Source of the DNA: CANMUM01 sp965263365
GTDB taxonomy: Bacteria > Pseudomonadota > Alphaproteobacteria > Rhodobacterales > Rhodobacteraceae
Assembly (NCBI GenBank): GCA_965263365.1
Contig: OZ253672.1
Span: 744,001-808,000, forward strand
Reading direction: 5' to 3'
Length of the DNA stretch: 64,000 nucleotides
Shown one piece after another: positions 1 through 8,784 of this stretch (positions are counted from its first letter, which is position 1; each line of letters begins with the position of its first letter). The notes beneath the pieces were generated by a model. It was given only the letters and a program-made list of their open reading frames with translations, was not told where the DNA came from and did not search any database. The position numbers and the translations under genes are program-made.

Positions 1-2
1 CA

Positions 3-35
3 ACTGAATATATAAACGAAGCGCTTGAAGCTTAA
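3..35 (+). CDS. possible 3' end of an upstream gene (partial)
   Basis: An open frame enters from the left edge and stops at the TAA at 33-35, 15 bases before the next start codon. Only about ten codons are visible, so the product cannot be identified. In related bacteria the following methyltransferase sits downstream of other corrinoid or one-carbon genes, which makes an upstream operon partner plausible. The frame could also be chance. Confidence 0.25.
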   Translation, partial: TEYINEALEA

Positions 36-50
36 AACAGGAAGAATGTG

Positions 51-1109
51 ATGACAAAAACAATAATAGAGAGCACAAGCCAGACAGTTGTTATGGGCTT
101 TGATCAACCCTTTTGTGTGATCGGTGAGCGCATTAACCCAACGGGGCGAAAAAAATTAGCGGCTGAACTTGAGGCCGGAGACTTTTCAACAGTTGAAAAA
201 GACGCGCTTGCGCAAGTTGCCGCGGGCGCCAATGTGCTCGATATTAATGCGGGCGTGGTTTATAATTCGAACCCCAATCCCAACGAAACTGAACCACCAC
301 TTATGCGCAAGATTATTGAGCTTGTTCAAGAACTTACTGATGTTCCTTTATGCATTGATAGTTCGGTTCCAGCTGCGCTTGAAGCAGGACTTGAAGTTGC
401 AAATGGTCGGCCTTTATTGAATTCTGTCACAGGTGAAGAAGAACGTCTTGAGCACGTTTTACCTCTTGTTAAAAAATATAATGTGCCTGTTGTCGCGATT
501 TCGAATGACGATACAGGTATTTCCGAAGATCCAGACGTGCGGTTTGCAGTTGCGAAAAAAATTGTGGAACGCGCGGCTGATTTCAGCATTCCCGCACATG
601 ACATTGTTGTGGATCCACTTGTGATGCCCATTGGTGCGATGGCAACGGCAGGTAAGCAGGTTTTCACATTGGTGCGCCGATTGCGCGAAGAATTAGGTGT
701 GAATACAACTTGCGGGGCGTCAAATATTTCATTTGGCTTACCAAATCGCCATGGAATTAATAACGCGTTTTTACCGATGGCGATGGGCGCGGGCATGACC
801 TCTGCGATTATGAATCCGGTCGCGTTGCCTGTGACTAAAACGAAGATTGCTGAAAAGCGTGAGGCTGTCGCAGCTGCTGGAATTGTGATCCCAGAAAATA
901 TGGATGATGAGGCATTCGTGCAAATGTTTGGAATGGGCTCGATTTTGCCGCGTGCGGGTAAGGAGATGGAAGCGATACGGGCGGCCAATCTTCTCACAGA
1001 TAATGATGCGCATGGCGCGGAGTGGATAGCCTTTAATAAGCCAGCGGGTTCAGGTGGAGCGAATTCTGGTCGCGGTGGAAGGCGCGGCGGGCGGCGCGGA
1101 CGATCTTAG
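51..1109 (+). CDS. methyltetrahydrofolate:corrinoid methyltransferase
   Basis: A 352-aa cytosolic protein of the pterin-binding (DHPS-like TIM barrel) methyltransferase family. It is expected to move the methyl group of methyltetrahydrofolate to or from a corrinoid protein. Family hallmarks are the N-terminal GERINPTGRKK segment (about residues 24-35), DINAG, CIDSS near residue 100 and the GASNISFGLPNRHGINN strand-loop near 220-236. The last 17 residues are a Gly/Arg-rich RGG-like tail, also known from Rhodobacterales homologues. ATG at 51 is preferred over GTG at 48 because the AGGAAG ribosome site at 39-44 is better spaced for it. Its corrinoid partner must lie outside the window, so the donor pathway cannot be stated. 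Confidence 0.85.
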   Translation: MTKTIIESTSQTVVMGFDQPFCVIGERINPTGRKKLAAELEAGDFSTVEKDALAQVAAGANVLDINAGVVYNSNPNPNETEPPLMRKIIELVQELTDVPLCIDSSVPAALEAGLEVANGRPLLNSVTGEEERLEHVLPLVKKYNVPVVAISNDDTGISEDPDVRFAVAKKIVERAADFSIPAHDIVVDPLVMPIGAMATAGKQVFTLVRRLREELGVNTTCGASNISFGLPNRHGINNAFLPMAMGAGMTSAIMNPVALPVTKTKIAEKREAVAAAGIVIPENMDDEAFVQMFGMGSILPRAGKEMEAIRAANLLTDNDAHGAEWIAFNKPAGSGGANSGRGGRRGGRRGRS

Positions 1110-1417
1110 GCTGCGGATACCACGCGTTTTAAGGAGTTTGATGTTATTCTCTATCTGGTTGTGTCTTCAGTAGAAGTAGGGTTTCGTAAGCCTGAAGTAT
1201 ATGGGTATAAAAAATACTTAATGATTTTGAAGTTTCTTCGAATAACGCGGTATTTGTTGGTAATGCAAAGAAAGACATAGAAGGCGCAGTTGTCGCGGGT
1301 TATTATAGTATTGTAATCAATCCGAACAAAAATGATTTTCAATTTGGTCAAGACAAGCAATTTTCTCATTTTAATCAACGAGAATATCTATTGAAGGGTT
1401 TAGTCAATGCAAAATAG
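1110..1417 (+). pseudogene. HAD-family hydrolase remnant (5'-truncated, frameshifted)
   Basis: The gap between the methyltransferase and the EamA gene reads as the C-terminal half of a haloacid-dehalogenase-type hydrolase. Frame 1 from 1110 gives SSVEVGFRKPE (HAD motifs II and III). After one lost base in the A-run at 1209-1214 the next frame gives VFVGNAKKDIEGA (motif IV) and then a helix-strand ending at the TAG 1415-1417. Adding one A to the run joins the two halves into one continuous HAD-like sequence. The nucleophile domain is missing, because the upstream gene's stop directly precedes the remnant. The usual first Asp of motif IV is Asn, which also fits decay. The remnant overlaps the EamA start by 11 bases. 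Confidence 0.7.
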
Positions 1418-2306
1418 TAGCCTTATCGTTTATGCCAAACTTGGCGTTTTGGCTTTACTTTGGGCTTCAGCATTTCCTGCGATGGCGATTTTGGCGGAAA
1501 ATGGCTTTGGTGCAGATGTGGTCGTTTTTCTAAGAATATTTTTGGCGGCGATTGCATTGGTGATCATAATGAAGATGCGAAAAATTGATTTTCCCATGTC
1601 CGCAAGGTTTTGGTTCGTGAGCGCCCTTCTCGGACTGCTTGGTGATTTTGTCGCAAATTATTTACTTGCATTTAGTACATCAGTAATCGACGTCTCGCTT
1701 GTATCAATAATTTTAGGGGCCTCGCCAATCCTTACACTCTTAATATTATGGGGTTACCCTAAACGCTCAAATACGAGCCGTGATAAGATTACCAAATTAA
1801 AAGTCTTTGGATTAGTGCTGGGATTCATAGGGATCACAATAGGTTCTTATCCAGAATTAAATACATCACAAATAGGAACTCTTGGCGTCGTTGCAACCTT
1901 GCTTGCGGCCGTGTGTTATTCAGGTGTTAATTTACTCTCAAAATTTGGAGATGTATATGATGGCTTCGCACTAAGCGCGGCTTCAATGTTAATCTTTTCA
2001 ATTCCAATGGCGCCTTTTGTTTGGGACGACATGCTTCAGATAAGAGAATTAATCTGGTCGCTAGAAGTTATAGCTGCCATTTTCTTTCTTTCAATATTTG
2101 CAACGGCGATTGCATTTGTTTTGATGATTAACATTGCGACAAATCATGGCGCGATTGTGCTTTCTTATTCAAATTATTTAGTTCCTCTTTTTGGCGCAAT
2201 TCTAGGTGTTAGTATTCTCGGTGAAACGATCACTTTAGAAAAAAGCTTAGGATTTGTGCTTATTATTATAGGGGTTTTCCTTATTTTTAACGAGCCGAAG
2301 GAATAA
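1407..2306 (+). CDS. EamA-family (DMT) transporter
   Basis: A 299-aa integral membrane protein with about ten hydrophobic helices arranged as two EamA repeats, the usual size and fold of drug/metabolite transporters. The first repeat begins LALLWASAFPAMAILAE and the second has the CYSGVNLLSKFG segment near residue 170. The substrate cannot be predicted from sequence. It likely exports a small metabolite across the inner membrane. No convincing terminator follows. Its start lies inside the 3' end of the decayed HAD remnant, so the upstream context is scar rather than operon. Confidence 0.85.
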   Translation: MQNSSLIVYAKLGVLALLWASAFPAMAILAENGFGADVVVFLRIFLAAIALVIIMKMRKIDFPMSARFWFVSALLGLLGDFVANYLLAFSTSVIDVSLVSIILGASPILTLLILWGYPKRSNTSRDKITKLKVFGLVLGFIGITIGSYPELNTSQIGTLGVVATLLAAVCYSGVNLLSKFGDVYDGFALSAASMLIFSIPMAPFVWDDMLQIRELIWSLEVIAAIFFLSIFATAIAFVLMINIATNHGAIVLSYSNYLVPLFGAILGVSILGETITLEKSLGFVLIIIGVFLIFNEPKE

Positions 2307-2349
2307 AAAAGATGATATGTGAGTTGAAAAATACCAGTCAAAGGGGGCT

Positions 2350-3657
2350 TTATTCAACTTTAATCGCACTAATTTTGGTTATTCTGTTTCGAACGCGTTC
2401 AATAATTTCAAAGCGATAACCGAAGAAGCTAAACTTTTGCCCTTTCGTGGGAATGGACATGCTTTCGTGCATAATGAGCCCGGCGATTGTGTTGGCTTCT
2501 TCATCCGGAAGGTTCCAGTCAAATTCTCGGTTTATGTCGCGTATCGTCATCGAGCCATCCAGTATCATTGAACCGTCTTCGTTCTTTTCGAACTCCACTT
2601 CTTCGTGGTCATGCTCATCGGAAATTTCTCCAACGATTTCCTCAAGTATATCTTCGAGAGTGATCAATCCCTGAAGGGCTCCATATTCGTCGACTACGAG
2701 CGCGAAATGCGAGTTTCGATCTAAAAAAGCACGCATTTGATCATCAAGTGTCGTTGTTTCTGGCACGAAATAAGGTTTCATAGCGATACTCAAAATATCG
2801 ATTTTATCAATTAACTGCGCGTCGCCATCGGGTCGGTCGCGAACAATTTTATTAACAGCGCGAAGGAGATCCTTCGCATGCAAAACACCTACAATGTTTT
2901 CAGGTTCATTTTCATAAATTGGCATTCTCGTGTAGCGAGAACCAAGGCATATACTCAAAATCTCACTCGGAGATTGTGCTTTGTCGATCAGCTCGATATG
3001 CGAGCGATGTTTCATGATTTCCTCTACGCGTCGATTTTTAAGGTCTAAAGCGCCAAGCAAACGGTCTCGATCTGTCTTTTGAACGCCACCATCATGGTGA
3101 TGTTGAACAATTGCGCCTGCAATTTCTTGATGGGCTCTCGCTTGCATGTTAATTTCTGATTTGGATCCAAAGATGCGCAATATCAGACGAACGATTAAGC
3201 GCACTAGCGAGACAATTGGATTGAGAAGCCATACAATCCAACGAAATATCGGTGCAATGCGTGCAGCAACTGTTTCACTGTCAGCAATTGCGTAGGTTTT
3301 TGGTAATACCTCAGCAAATATAAGAACCAACACCGTCATGATGATCGTCGCAAGCCAAACGCCAGAGCTTGAGAAAAGGGAAGTAAGGAGTGCGGTTGCA
3401 AGGGATGTGGCGAGAATGTTGACGAAGTTATTGCCAAGTAAAATCGCGCCGATTAGTTTTTCGCGGTCTTCGGTGAGGTCGAGCGCGGCGCGTGCGCCGT
3501 CATCACCTTTATCGGATCTAGCCCGGAGCGCTCCTCTTGAAGCGGCGGTGAGTGCGGTTTCCGATCCTGAAAAAATCGCGGAAGCACACAAAAGAAGCAA
3601 TATTGCTAAAAATCGAAGCCAAAAATCGGCGTTGCTTAGGAATTCCACGTCAATCAC
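2350..3657 (-). CDS. CNNM/CorC-HlyC family transporter with CBS pair
   Basis: A 435-aa inner-membrane protein. The N-terminal CNNM (DUF21) domain has about four helices, with SGSETALTA near residue 30 and FAEVLPKTYA near 110-120. A CBS-domain pair follows (about 210-335, with MPIYENEPENIVGVLHAKDL) and then a C-terminal CorC_HlyC domain (about 350-430). Relatives take part in Mg2+/Co2+ transport or resistance, and the older name hemolysin is misleading. The start is GTG at 3657, which overlaps the xerD stop by 8 bases, so it is the last gene of the xerD operon. Confidence 0.88.
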   Translation of the reverse strand: MIDVEFLSNADFWLRFLAILLLLCASAIFSGSETALTAASRGALRARSDKGDDGARAALDLTEDREKLIGAILLGNNFVNILATSLATALLTSLFSSSGVWLATIIMTVLVLIFAEVLPKTYAIADSETVAARIAPIFRWIVWLLNPIVSLVRLIVRLILRIFGSKSEINMQARAHQEIAGAIVQHHHDGGVQKTDRDRLLGALDLKNRRVEEIMKHRSHIELIDKAQSPSEILSICLGSRYTRMPIYENEPENIVGVLHAKDLLRAVNKIVRDRPDGDAQLIDKIDILSIAMKPYFVPETTTLDDQMRAFLDRNSHFALVVDEYGALQGLITLEDILEEIVGEISDEHDHEEVEFEKNEDGSMILDGSMTIRDINREFDWNLPDEEANTIAGLIMHESMSIPTKGQKFSFFGYRFEIIERVRNRITKISAIKVE

Positions 3658-4582
3658 TTTCTTTTTCTAGTAGCTCATTTTCGCTGAGGGGGTGTTTATC
3701 GAAAACGAGTTTTTTGAGTTGTTCGTCGAGTATATGTGTATAAATTTCGGTTGTGGCAATATCGGCGTGCCCTAAAAGTGATTGAATTGCACGCAAATCC
3801 GCGCCGCCCGCCAGAAGATGCGTCGCAAACGCGTGGCGCAAAGCGTGAGGCGAAATATGTTTAGGGTCAAGTCCCGCTTTTACGGCCATTGATTTGAGTA
3901 TCAAAAAGAAATTGACGCGCGAAAGATGTCCCGACTTGGCGCGCGAAACGAATAGAAAATTTGATTTGGTTTTTCGTTTTTTAAGCCAATCTGCACGCTG
4001 AGGAAAATAAGCGGCGATAGCGCGTTTGGCGCTATCATTAATGACAACAAGCCTTTCTACATTTCCTTTACCACGCACAAGGATTGTATCGGGAAGGGCT
4101 TGCATTGGCCCGTAAGCTAAAGAGACGAGTTCACTTACTCGTAATCCGGTTGCATATAAAAGTTGAACTAACGCAAAATTCCGTGTTTTTTCAAATTCGT
4201 TGCGTCCAAAGCTTTGAGCGACTTCTAAGAGCTTCTCCACTTCTTCTATACTCATCGTATAAGGTAGTTTTTTTTGCGGTAGCGGTGTCAGAATGTCGCG
4301 TGAAACATTTGTTTTGATCCGGTTTTCTTCGAAGCAAAACTTCAAAAACTGCTTTATTGATGAAAGCTTCCGCGCACGCGTTTTGTCTGCAAATCCTTGG
4401 GATTTAAGCAATTCTAGGTAGTTAAGAATGTCTACCTTTTTGAGCGATTCTAAACTCGTGTCAACAGCCTCAAAAAAATCGCGAAGATCGCGGGCATATG
4501 CCATTTGTGTATTTGGGGAGGCGTCTCGCTCTGCACTTAAGCTTTCGATAAATTCATCTATAAGGCGCGATATTTGTTTCAT
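3650..4582 (-). CDS. xerD: site-specific tyrosine recombinase XerD
   Basis: A 310-aa tyrosine recombinase that, with XerC, would resolve chromosome dimers at dif. An N-terminal SAM-like core-binding domain (1-90) precedes the catalytic domain. All catalytic residues are visible: Arg148 (ATGLRVSELV), Lys172 (RGKGNVER), His246 and Arg249 (HALRH), His272 (LLGHADIATT) and Tyr281 (EIYTHI). It overlaps the upstream exported-protein gene by 4 bases (ATGA) and the downstream CorC-like gene by 8, so the three are translationally coupled. Length and chromosomal neighbours fit the housekeeping recombinase better than a phage integrase. Confidence 0.9.
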   Translation of the reverse strand: MKQISRLIDEFIESLSAERDASPNTQMAYARDLRDFFEAVDTSLESLKKVDILNYLELLKSQGFADKTRARKLSSIKQFLKFCFEENRIKTNVSRDILTPLPQKKLPYTMSIEEVEKLLEVAQSFGRNEFEKTRNFALVQLLYATGLRVSELVSLAYGPMQALPDTILVRGKGNVERLVVINDSAKRAIAAYFPQRADWLKKRKTKSNFLFVSRAKSGHLSRVNFFLILKSMAVKAGLDPKHISPHALRHAFATHLLAGGADLRAIQSLLGHADIATTEIYTHILDEQLKKLVFDKHPLSENELLEKESD

Positions 4583-6018
4583 GCACTAATCCGTCCGAAT
4601 AATAAACTTATAGCTATATTTTTAGCAGCCTCTCGTTGTCCGGCTTTGATGAGAGCTTGAAATGCCTCCACAACAACGTCTGTATCGGCCGTAAAGTAAT
4701 TTTCGATGACATCTAGCGCGTATATTAAGTCGAGACCACTTGGTATCGGATCAGCAGGTGACCGTTGAAATTCGAAATCGACTTGTGAGAGTATCTCCCG
4801 AGATTTTGAATTTAAATTAGTAACTGTTTCAGCTGAATTTTCGTGCCGAATATTGAAGGCCAGCATTAGATCAGCATCATTTCTAGGCAAAAATTCGCGC
4901 CATTCTTCTTGGCTCCATCCGCCGAGCAAGGCAATACGTAAAATTGTATTCCGTGTAGATGCGTTATTGAGGGATTGAAAATTTGTTTTGTTAAAATAGG
5001 GGGCGAGCTGAGGTGCTACAGAATCCAGTAGGGCTGCTGAAGAAAAACTATAGTAAATTTCAGAGATAACTTCATGACCTTTTGGTGTATTTAAATCAAA
5101 ATCGGATTCTAAATTTTGAATCAGTTGAGCGCGTTGGGAAGCTTCACGTTCAATCTGCCCAGTGTAGTGACGATAAGCTGAGAAAGCGACATTTGCTGGC
5201 AATGATGAAGAGCGTGTAAGATCTTCTGTGAGCTCGAGTGCACTTTGATTATTAGTGCCTAATTCACGTACGAAGTATGCATAAGCGGGAGGTAATATTG
5301 CTTCACCACGTGGTCTTCCAAAACTTTCATCAATTACAAAATCGATCGGTCTTGGAAGCTCTTTCCAAGGTTCGTCGACACTTTGAATATTTTCGTCACT
5401 AAATAAGAATCTTTCAAGTGTATTGCGCCGTACTTCGTCAAATTGGTATTCATTTTCGTCAAATAAACGTTGGGCTGCAGGCCAATTATTGTCACGCACA
5501 AAACAATAGATTTTCATGCCAGGCTGAATTTCAGCAAATTGATTAGCCAGGAGTTTTGTGCAATAATTTTCTGGACGTGAGCTTAGCAGAGAAATTGGCT
5601 CAACCATGCGGCGCACTTCAACATTGAACCAATCAACTTGTTGAGCGAGCGCTTCTGCGCCGTCAATCATTCCAAAATTATAGAGTAAGTTGAGCCTCCC
5701 TGCGAAAACCATATTGTGAGCATCTTTGGAAAGCCTAGGTGTCGAAGAAGACAATGCGAGTGCGATACGCAGTTTATTGATTTCTGAAAAAATTCCCGGC
5801 CTTGCATTCACGAGCCGTTCGGTGATCAATTCGCTATCATCATCATTCCAAAGTGCTACAGGCAGTTTTGAGCTAAAAGTGTTTATGATACCAGGTTCAC
5901 TTACGTCGTCTTGAGCAAGCATGGACTGCGTTTGAAAGAAACAGCTAAATACGACACAAGCACCCGATAAAATTTGAGCCCATTTGAAATTATTCTTGCG
6001 GAATTTCAATTTCGACAC
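4579..6018 (-). CDS. exported protein of unknown function upstream of xerD
   Basis: About 479 aa from a GTG at 6018; a TTG at 6009 is an alternative. Both starts place a positively charged segment ahead of a hydrophobic stretch (WAQILSGACVVFSCFF) ending in an Ala-rich cleavage region, so it has a signal peptide or membrane anchor. The frame continues upstream to an ATG at 6054 and a TTG at 6069, but those starts would cover most of the 47-aa gene next door. The rest is mostly helical with no motif I recognise. Loosely repeated Leu/Ala helices could suggest a TPR-like superhelix, but this is not certain. It overlaps xerD by 4 bases. Confidence 0.65.
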   Translation of the reverse strand: MSKLKFRKNNFKWAQILSGACVVFSCFFQTQSMLAQDDVSEPGIINTFSSKLPVALWNDDDSELITERLVNARPGIFSEINKLRIALALSSSTPRLSKDAHNMVFAGRLNLLYNFGMIDGAEALAQQVDWFNVEVRRMVEPISLLSSRPENYCTKLLANQFAEIQPGMKIYCFVRDNNWPAAQRLFDENEYQFDEVRRNTLERFLFSDENIQSVDEPWKELPRPIDFVIDESFGRPRGEAILPPAYAYFVRELGTNNQSALELTEDLTRSSSLPANVAFSAYRHYTGQIEREASQRAQLIQNLESDFDLNTPKGHEVISEIYYSFSSAALLDSVAPQLAPYFNKTNFQSLNNASTRNTILRIALLGGWSQEEWREFLPRNDADLMLAFNIRHENSAETVTNLNSKSREILSQVDFEFQRSPADPIPSGLDLIYALDVIENYFTADTDVVVEAFQALIKAGQREAAKNIAISLLFGRISA

Positions 6019-6133
6019 TTGTGATAACGGGTTGTGGGTCAAATAAAGTGACATACAGGGAAGCGGCAACTAAAACAAAGAATACTAAAATTAAAATAAG
6101 CATCAAGAGGTAGCCAATAAGTCTTCGGATCAT
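5990..6133 (-). CDS. small single-pass membrane protein (47 aa)
   Basis: An ATG at 6133 opens a 47-codon frame: a basic start (MIRRLIGY), one strong hydrophobic helix (about residues 8-30) and a short polar tail ending in SVEIEIPQE with a TAA at 5990-5992. It is oriented with and overlaps the start region of the exported protein gene, so it would be the first gene of the xerD operon. From memory, a short membrane protein is common at this position in Rhodobacterales, but I could not check homology. Size, hydrophobic profile and placement support it as a real gene. Confidence 0.6.
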   Translation of the reverse strand: MIRRLIGYLLMLILILVFFVLVAASLYVTLFDPQPVITSVEIEIPQE

Positions 6134-6224
6134 ATCAATTCAGTTTCATAAAAAATAACACGCATATCTTCTCATATTCGGAGGCTATGGACAAGAGGCC
6201 TAAAGACTTGCGATAGCTATATTT

Positions 6225-6746
6225 ATGGAATCAGTTCTTAAAAAATCAGTTGTGCTCATCGGGATGATGGGTTCTGGAAAAAGCTCGGTAGGAAGACTGC
6301 TTGCAAATGATCTCGCTGTTCCCTTTTGGGATGTTGACACCGAAATCGAGGTCAGTGCCAATCGCAAAATATCCGAAATTTTTGAAGAATATGGCGAGGC
6401 TGAGTTTAGATCATTAGAATCAAGAGTTTTAAAAAGGCTTTTAGGTGAAAAGCCCAGTGTTATTGCGACTGGCGGAGGTGCATTCGTTAACTCCCAAAAT
6501 CGCGAGGCCATATTAAATAATTGCATTTCTGTTTGGCTTGATGCTGAGCTTGATACACTTTGGGATCGGGTTCGCACGAAAACGCATCGTCCTTTGTTGC
6601 AAGCCGAAAATCCGAAACAGGTTTTGGCGAATTTAATGAAGAATCGAAACCCCACCTATGGGCTTGCAGATTTCCGAGTTAAATCCTATCCGGAGCAAGC
6701 TCATCAAGAAATGGTGGATCGAATTCGCCAGACTATTGGCTTTTGA
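6225..6746 (+). CDS. aroK: shikimate kinase
   Basis: A 173-aa P-loop kinase that phosphorylates shikimate at the 3-OH, in the aromatic amino acid pathway. The Walker A motif GMMGSGKS is at residues 13-20, the shikimate-binding D-x-D region (WDVDTEIE) lies near 36-43, FRSLE near 64 and ATGGGAF near 83-89. The lid Arg (RTKTHRPLL) is near 125. Length is normal for AroK. aroB follows after 46 bases, the standard aroK-aroB pair. It starts 91 bases from the divergent small membrane-protein gene, so the promoter should lie between. Confidence 0.95.
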   Translation: MESVLKKSVVLIGMMGSGKSSVGRLLANDLAVPFWDVDTEIEVSANRKISEIFEEYGEAEFRSLESRVLKRLLGEKPSVIATGGGAFVNSQNREAILNNCISVWLDAELDTLWDRVRTKTHRPLLQAENPKQVLANLMKNRNPTYGLADFRVKSYPEQAHQEMVDRIRQTIGF

Positions 6747-6792
6747 GGTTATTTTTTCTATATGCGTATCCAAGCAATGGAACCCATGTGTA

Positions 6793-7896
6793 ATGAAACG
6801 CCTAAAAGTTGAACTGCCACATCATGAATATGAAATTCTCATCGATAGTGGGGTATTGAAAGATTTGTCGGATCTAATTGAGCCTTTTGCGAAAACGCGA
6901 AAATTTGTAGCGATCGTAACCGACGAGAACCTGCTTGATTTGTATGCAAGAGACATTCAGGCGCAACTGCAAAAACAAGGTTGGGAAGTGGCGTTGATCT
7001 CGGTAAAAGCTGGAGAGTCTTCGAAATCTTGGCCCGTGTTGTCTCAGGTGGCCGATGATTTACTCGCCGCGCGGGTTGAAAGAGACGATCTTGTGATTGC
7101 ACTTGGTGGCGGGGTCGTCGGGGATTTAGTTGGATTTGCCGCCAGTATTTTGCGAAGGGGTGTACGTTTTATTCAAGTGCCGACGTCCTTGCTTGCGCAG
7201 GTTGATAGTTCAGTTGGTGGCAAAACTGGGATTAATTCTGCGCATGGTAAAAATCTGATCGGAGCTTTTTATCAGCCTGAGTTGGTCGTGATTGATACCG
7301 ATGTTTTAACGACTTTGCCTGAACGCGAATTTTTAGCAGGCTACGGCGAAGTTGCGAAATATGGCTTACTGGGTGATTCAGAATTTTTTGATTGGCTTGA
7401 TGAAAAGCATAATCAAATAAAGGGATTAGAGCCTGAAACGATCGCGCAAATGATTGCGCATTGTTGTCAGATTAAGGCTGATATTGTTGCACGTGATGAG
7501 AAAGAGCGGGGAGACCGTGCTTTGTTAAACTTAGGGCATACCTTTGGTCATGCACTTGAAAAAGTGACAGGTTATAGTGATCGGCTATTACACGGTGAGG
7601 GCGTTGCTATTGGTTGTGGTCTCGCTTTCGACCTTTCGCATAATATGGGGTTTTGTGACGCAAATGCGGGGAAAAAACTGCGCGCACATTTTGAAAAAAT
7701 GGGAATGAAAGCCTATATTCATGAAATTGAGGGTGCGGGTATTGAAGCTAAGGATATACTTGAGGCCATGTATCAAGATAAAAAAGTAAAGTCCGGCCAG
7801 CTGACATTTATTCTGGCAAATGAGATTGGCAGCGCGTTCATCGAGAATAGTGTGGATGAGAATGCGGTTTTGAGCGTTTTGAAGGCAAGTTGCTGA
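6793..7896 (+). CDS. aroB: 3-dehydroquinate synthase
   Basis: A 367-aa enzyme that converts DAHP to 3-dehydroquinate using NAD+ and a divalent metal. Visible motifs are ALGGGVVGDLVGFAAS (NAD-binding glycine loop), PTSLLAQVDSSVGGKTGIN, GYGEVAKYG and the metal-ligand histidine region NLGHTFGHALE. The frame runs upstream into aroK, but the ATG at 6793 (MKRLKVELPHHEYEI) gives the usual N-terminus. Its TGA overlaps the ATG of the next gene (TGATG), so translation is coupled to the acyltransferase. Confidence 0.95.
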   Translation: MKRLKVELPHHEYEILIDSGVLKDLSDLIEPFAKTRKFVAIVTDENLLDLYARDIQAQLQKQGWEVALISVKAGESSKSWPVLSQVADDLLAARVERDDLVIALGGGVVGDLVGFAASILRRGVRFIQVPTSLLAQVDSSVGGKTGINSAHGKNLIGAFYQPELVVIDTDVLTTLPEREFLAGYGEVAKYGLLGDSEFFDWLDEKHNQIKGLEPETIAQMIAHCCQIKADIVARDEKERGDRALLNLGHTFGHALEKVTGYSDRLLHGEGVAIGCGLAFDLSHNMGFCDANAGKKLRAHFEKMGMKAYIHEIEGAGIEAKDILEAMYQDKKVKSGQLTFILANEIGSAFIENSVDENAVLSVLKASC

Positions 7897-8768
7897 TGCC
7901 GGTTTCTATCGCGCGTGATATCACTTATGCATTTGAAGCTAAGTCTTGGCTTGGCCGGAATTTCATTCGCTATCTTGAGAACATTTCGGGGCGTCCCAAA
8001 TTGCTCAAACGCGTGGAAGGTTATGCTGAAGAAGTGTCCGCTGGCGCTAATTTTTGGGAAGTCATGGTCGAGCGATATGGGATTTCGCTTAATGTGACTG
8101 AGGGCGCTATTGAGAATATTCCTTTCGAAGGCCCTGTGATTGTGGTTGGGAATCATCCCTTTGGCATACTTGATGGCTTAGCTTTTGGATATTTGCTTTC
8201 AAGGCGTCGTTCGGAGTTTAAAATTATTGCTAATAATGTGTTTAGGCGCGCGCGTGATCTTGATGATGTGATTTTACCTGTTGACTTTAGCGGTTCAAAA
8301 GAAGCTCTGCGTAAGAATTTGCATATGCGCAGTGAAAGTCTTTCGTGGTTAAATAATGGCGGATTAGTTGGAATTTTTCCGGCAGGCACGGTTGCGACTT
8401 CATTAAAACCTTTCGGGCAACCCTTTGATTGCGGGTGGGGGCGGATGCCTACAAAACTGATAACGCGAACACAAGCGCGGGTGGTTCCCGTTTACTTTGA
8501 AGGCCAAAACTCCCGCCTTTTTCACGTCGCTTCGCATATTCATCCGAACTTTCGATTGGGGTTGTTAATCAATGAGTTTCGCAAGCGTGTTGATCAACCT
8601 GTTGAACTCAAAATTGGGACGCCGATTGAGCGCGAAGAGTTAGCGCCATATTTAAAAGACGCATACGCCTTAAAAAAATTCTTGAGGCAAACAGTTTATG
8701 ATCTGGCAGGTGTAGAAAATCCGGGCTTAGGGTTTGAATTTGAAGAGCGCTACCGGCAGGATTCGTAA
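7896..8768 (+). CDS. lysophospholipid acyltransferase family protein
   Basis: A 290-aa PlsC/LPLAT-type acyltransferase, probably bound to the inner membrane face and acting on a lyso-lipid. The catalytic block is VGNHPFGILDG near residue 85-95; here His and Asp are five residues apart rather than the usual four, as in the OlsA/hemolysin-like branch. FPAGTVATS near 165 corresponds to the acceptor-binding motif. ATG at 7896 overlaps the aroB stop. The acyl donor and lipid are not predictable; ornithine lipid or lysophosphatidate are possible. murI starts 16 bases downstream. Confidence 0.8.
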   Translation: MPVSIARDITYAFEAKSWLGRNFIRYLENISGRPKLLKRVEGYAEEVSAGANFWEVMVERYGISLNVTEGAIENIPFEGPVIVVGNHPFGILDGLAFGYLLSRRRSEFKIIANNVFRRARDLDDVILPVDFSGSKEALRKNLHMRSESLSWLNNGGLVGIFPAGTVATSLKPFGQPFDCGWGRMPTKLITRTQARVVPVYFEGQNSRLFHVASHIHPNFRLGLLINEFRKRVDQPVELKIGTPIEREELAPYLKDAYALKKFLRQTVYDLAGVENPGLGFEFEERYRQDS

Positions 8769-8784
8769 TGATTGGGGTATTGGT

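Noticed and set aside
1151..1378. 75-codon minus-strand frame in the HAD remnant
   Set aside because: It is antisense to the HAD-like frames, has no ribosome site and no recognisable domain.
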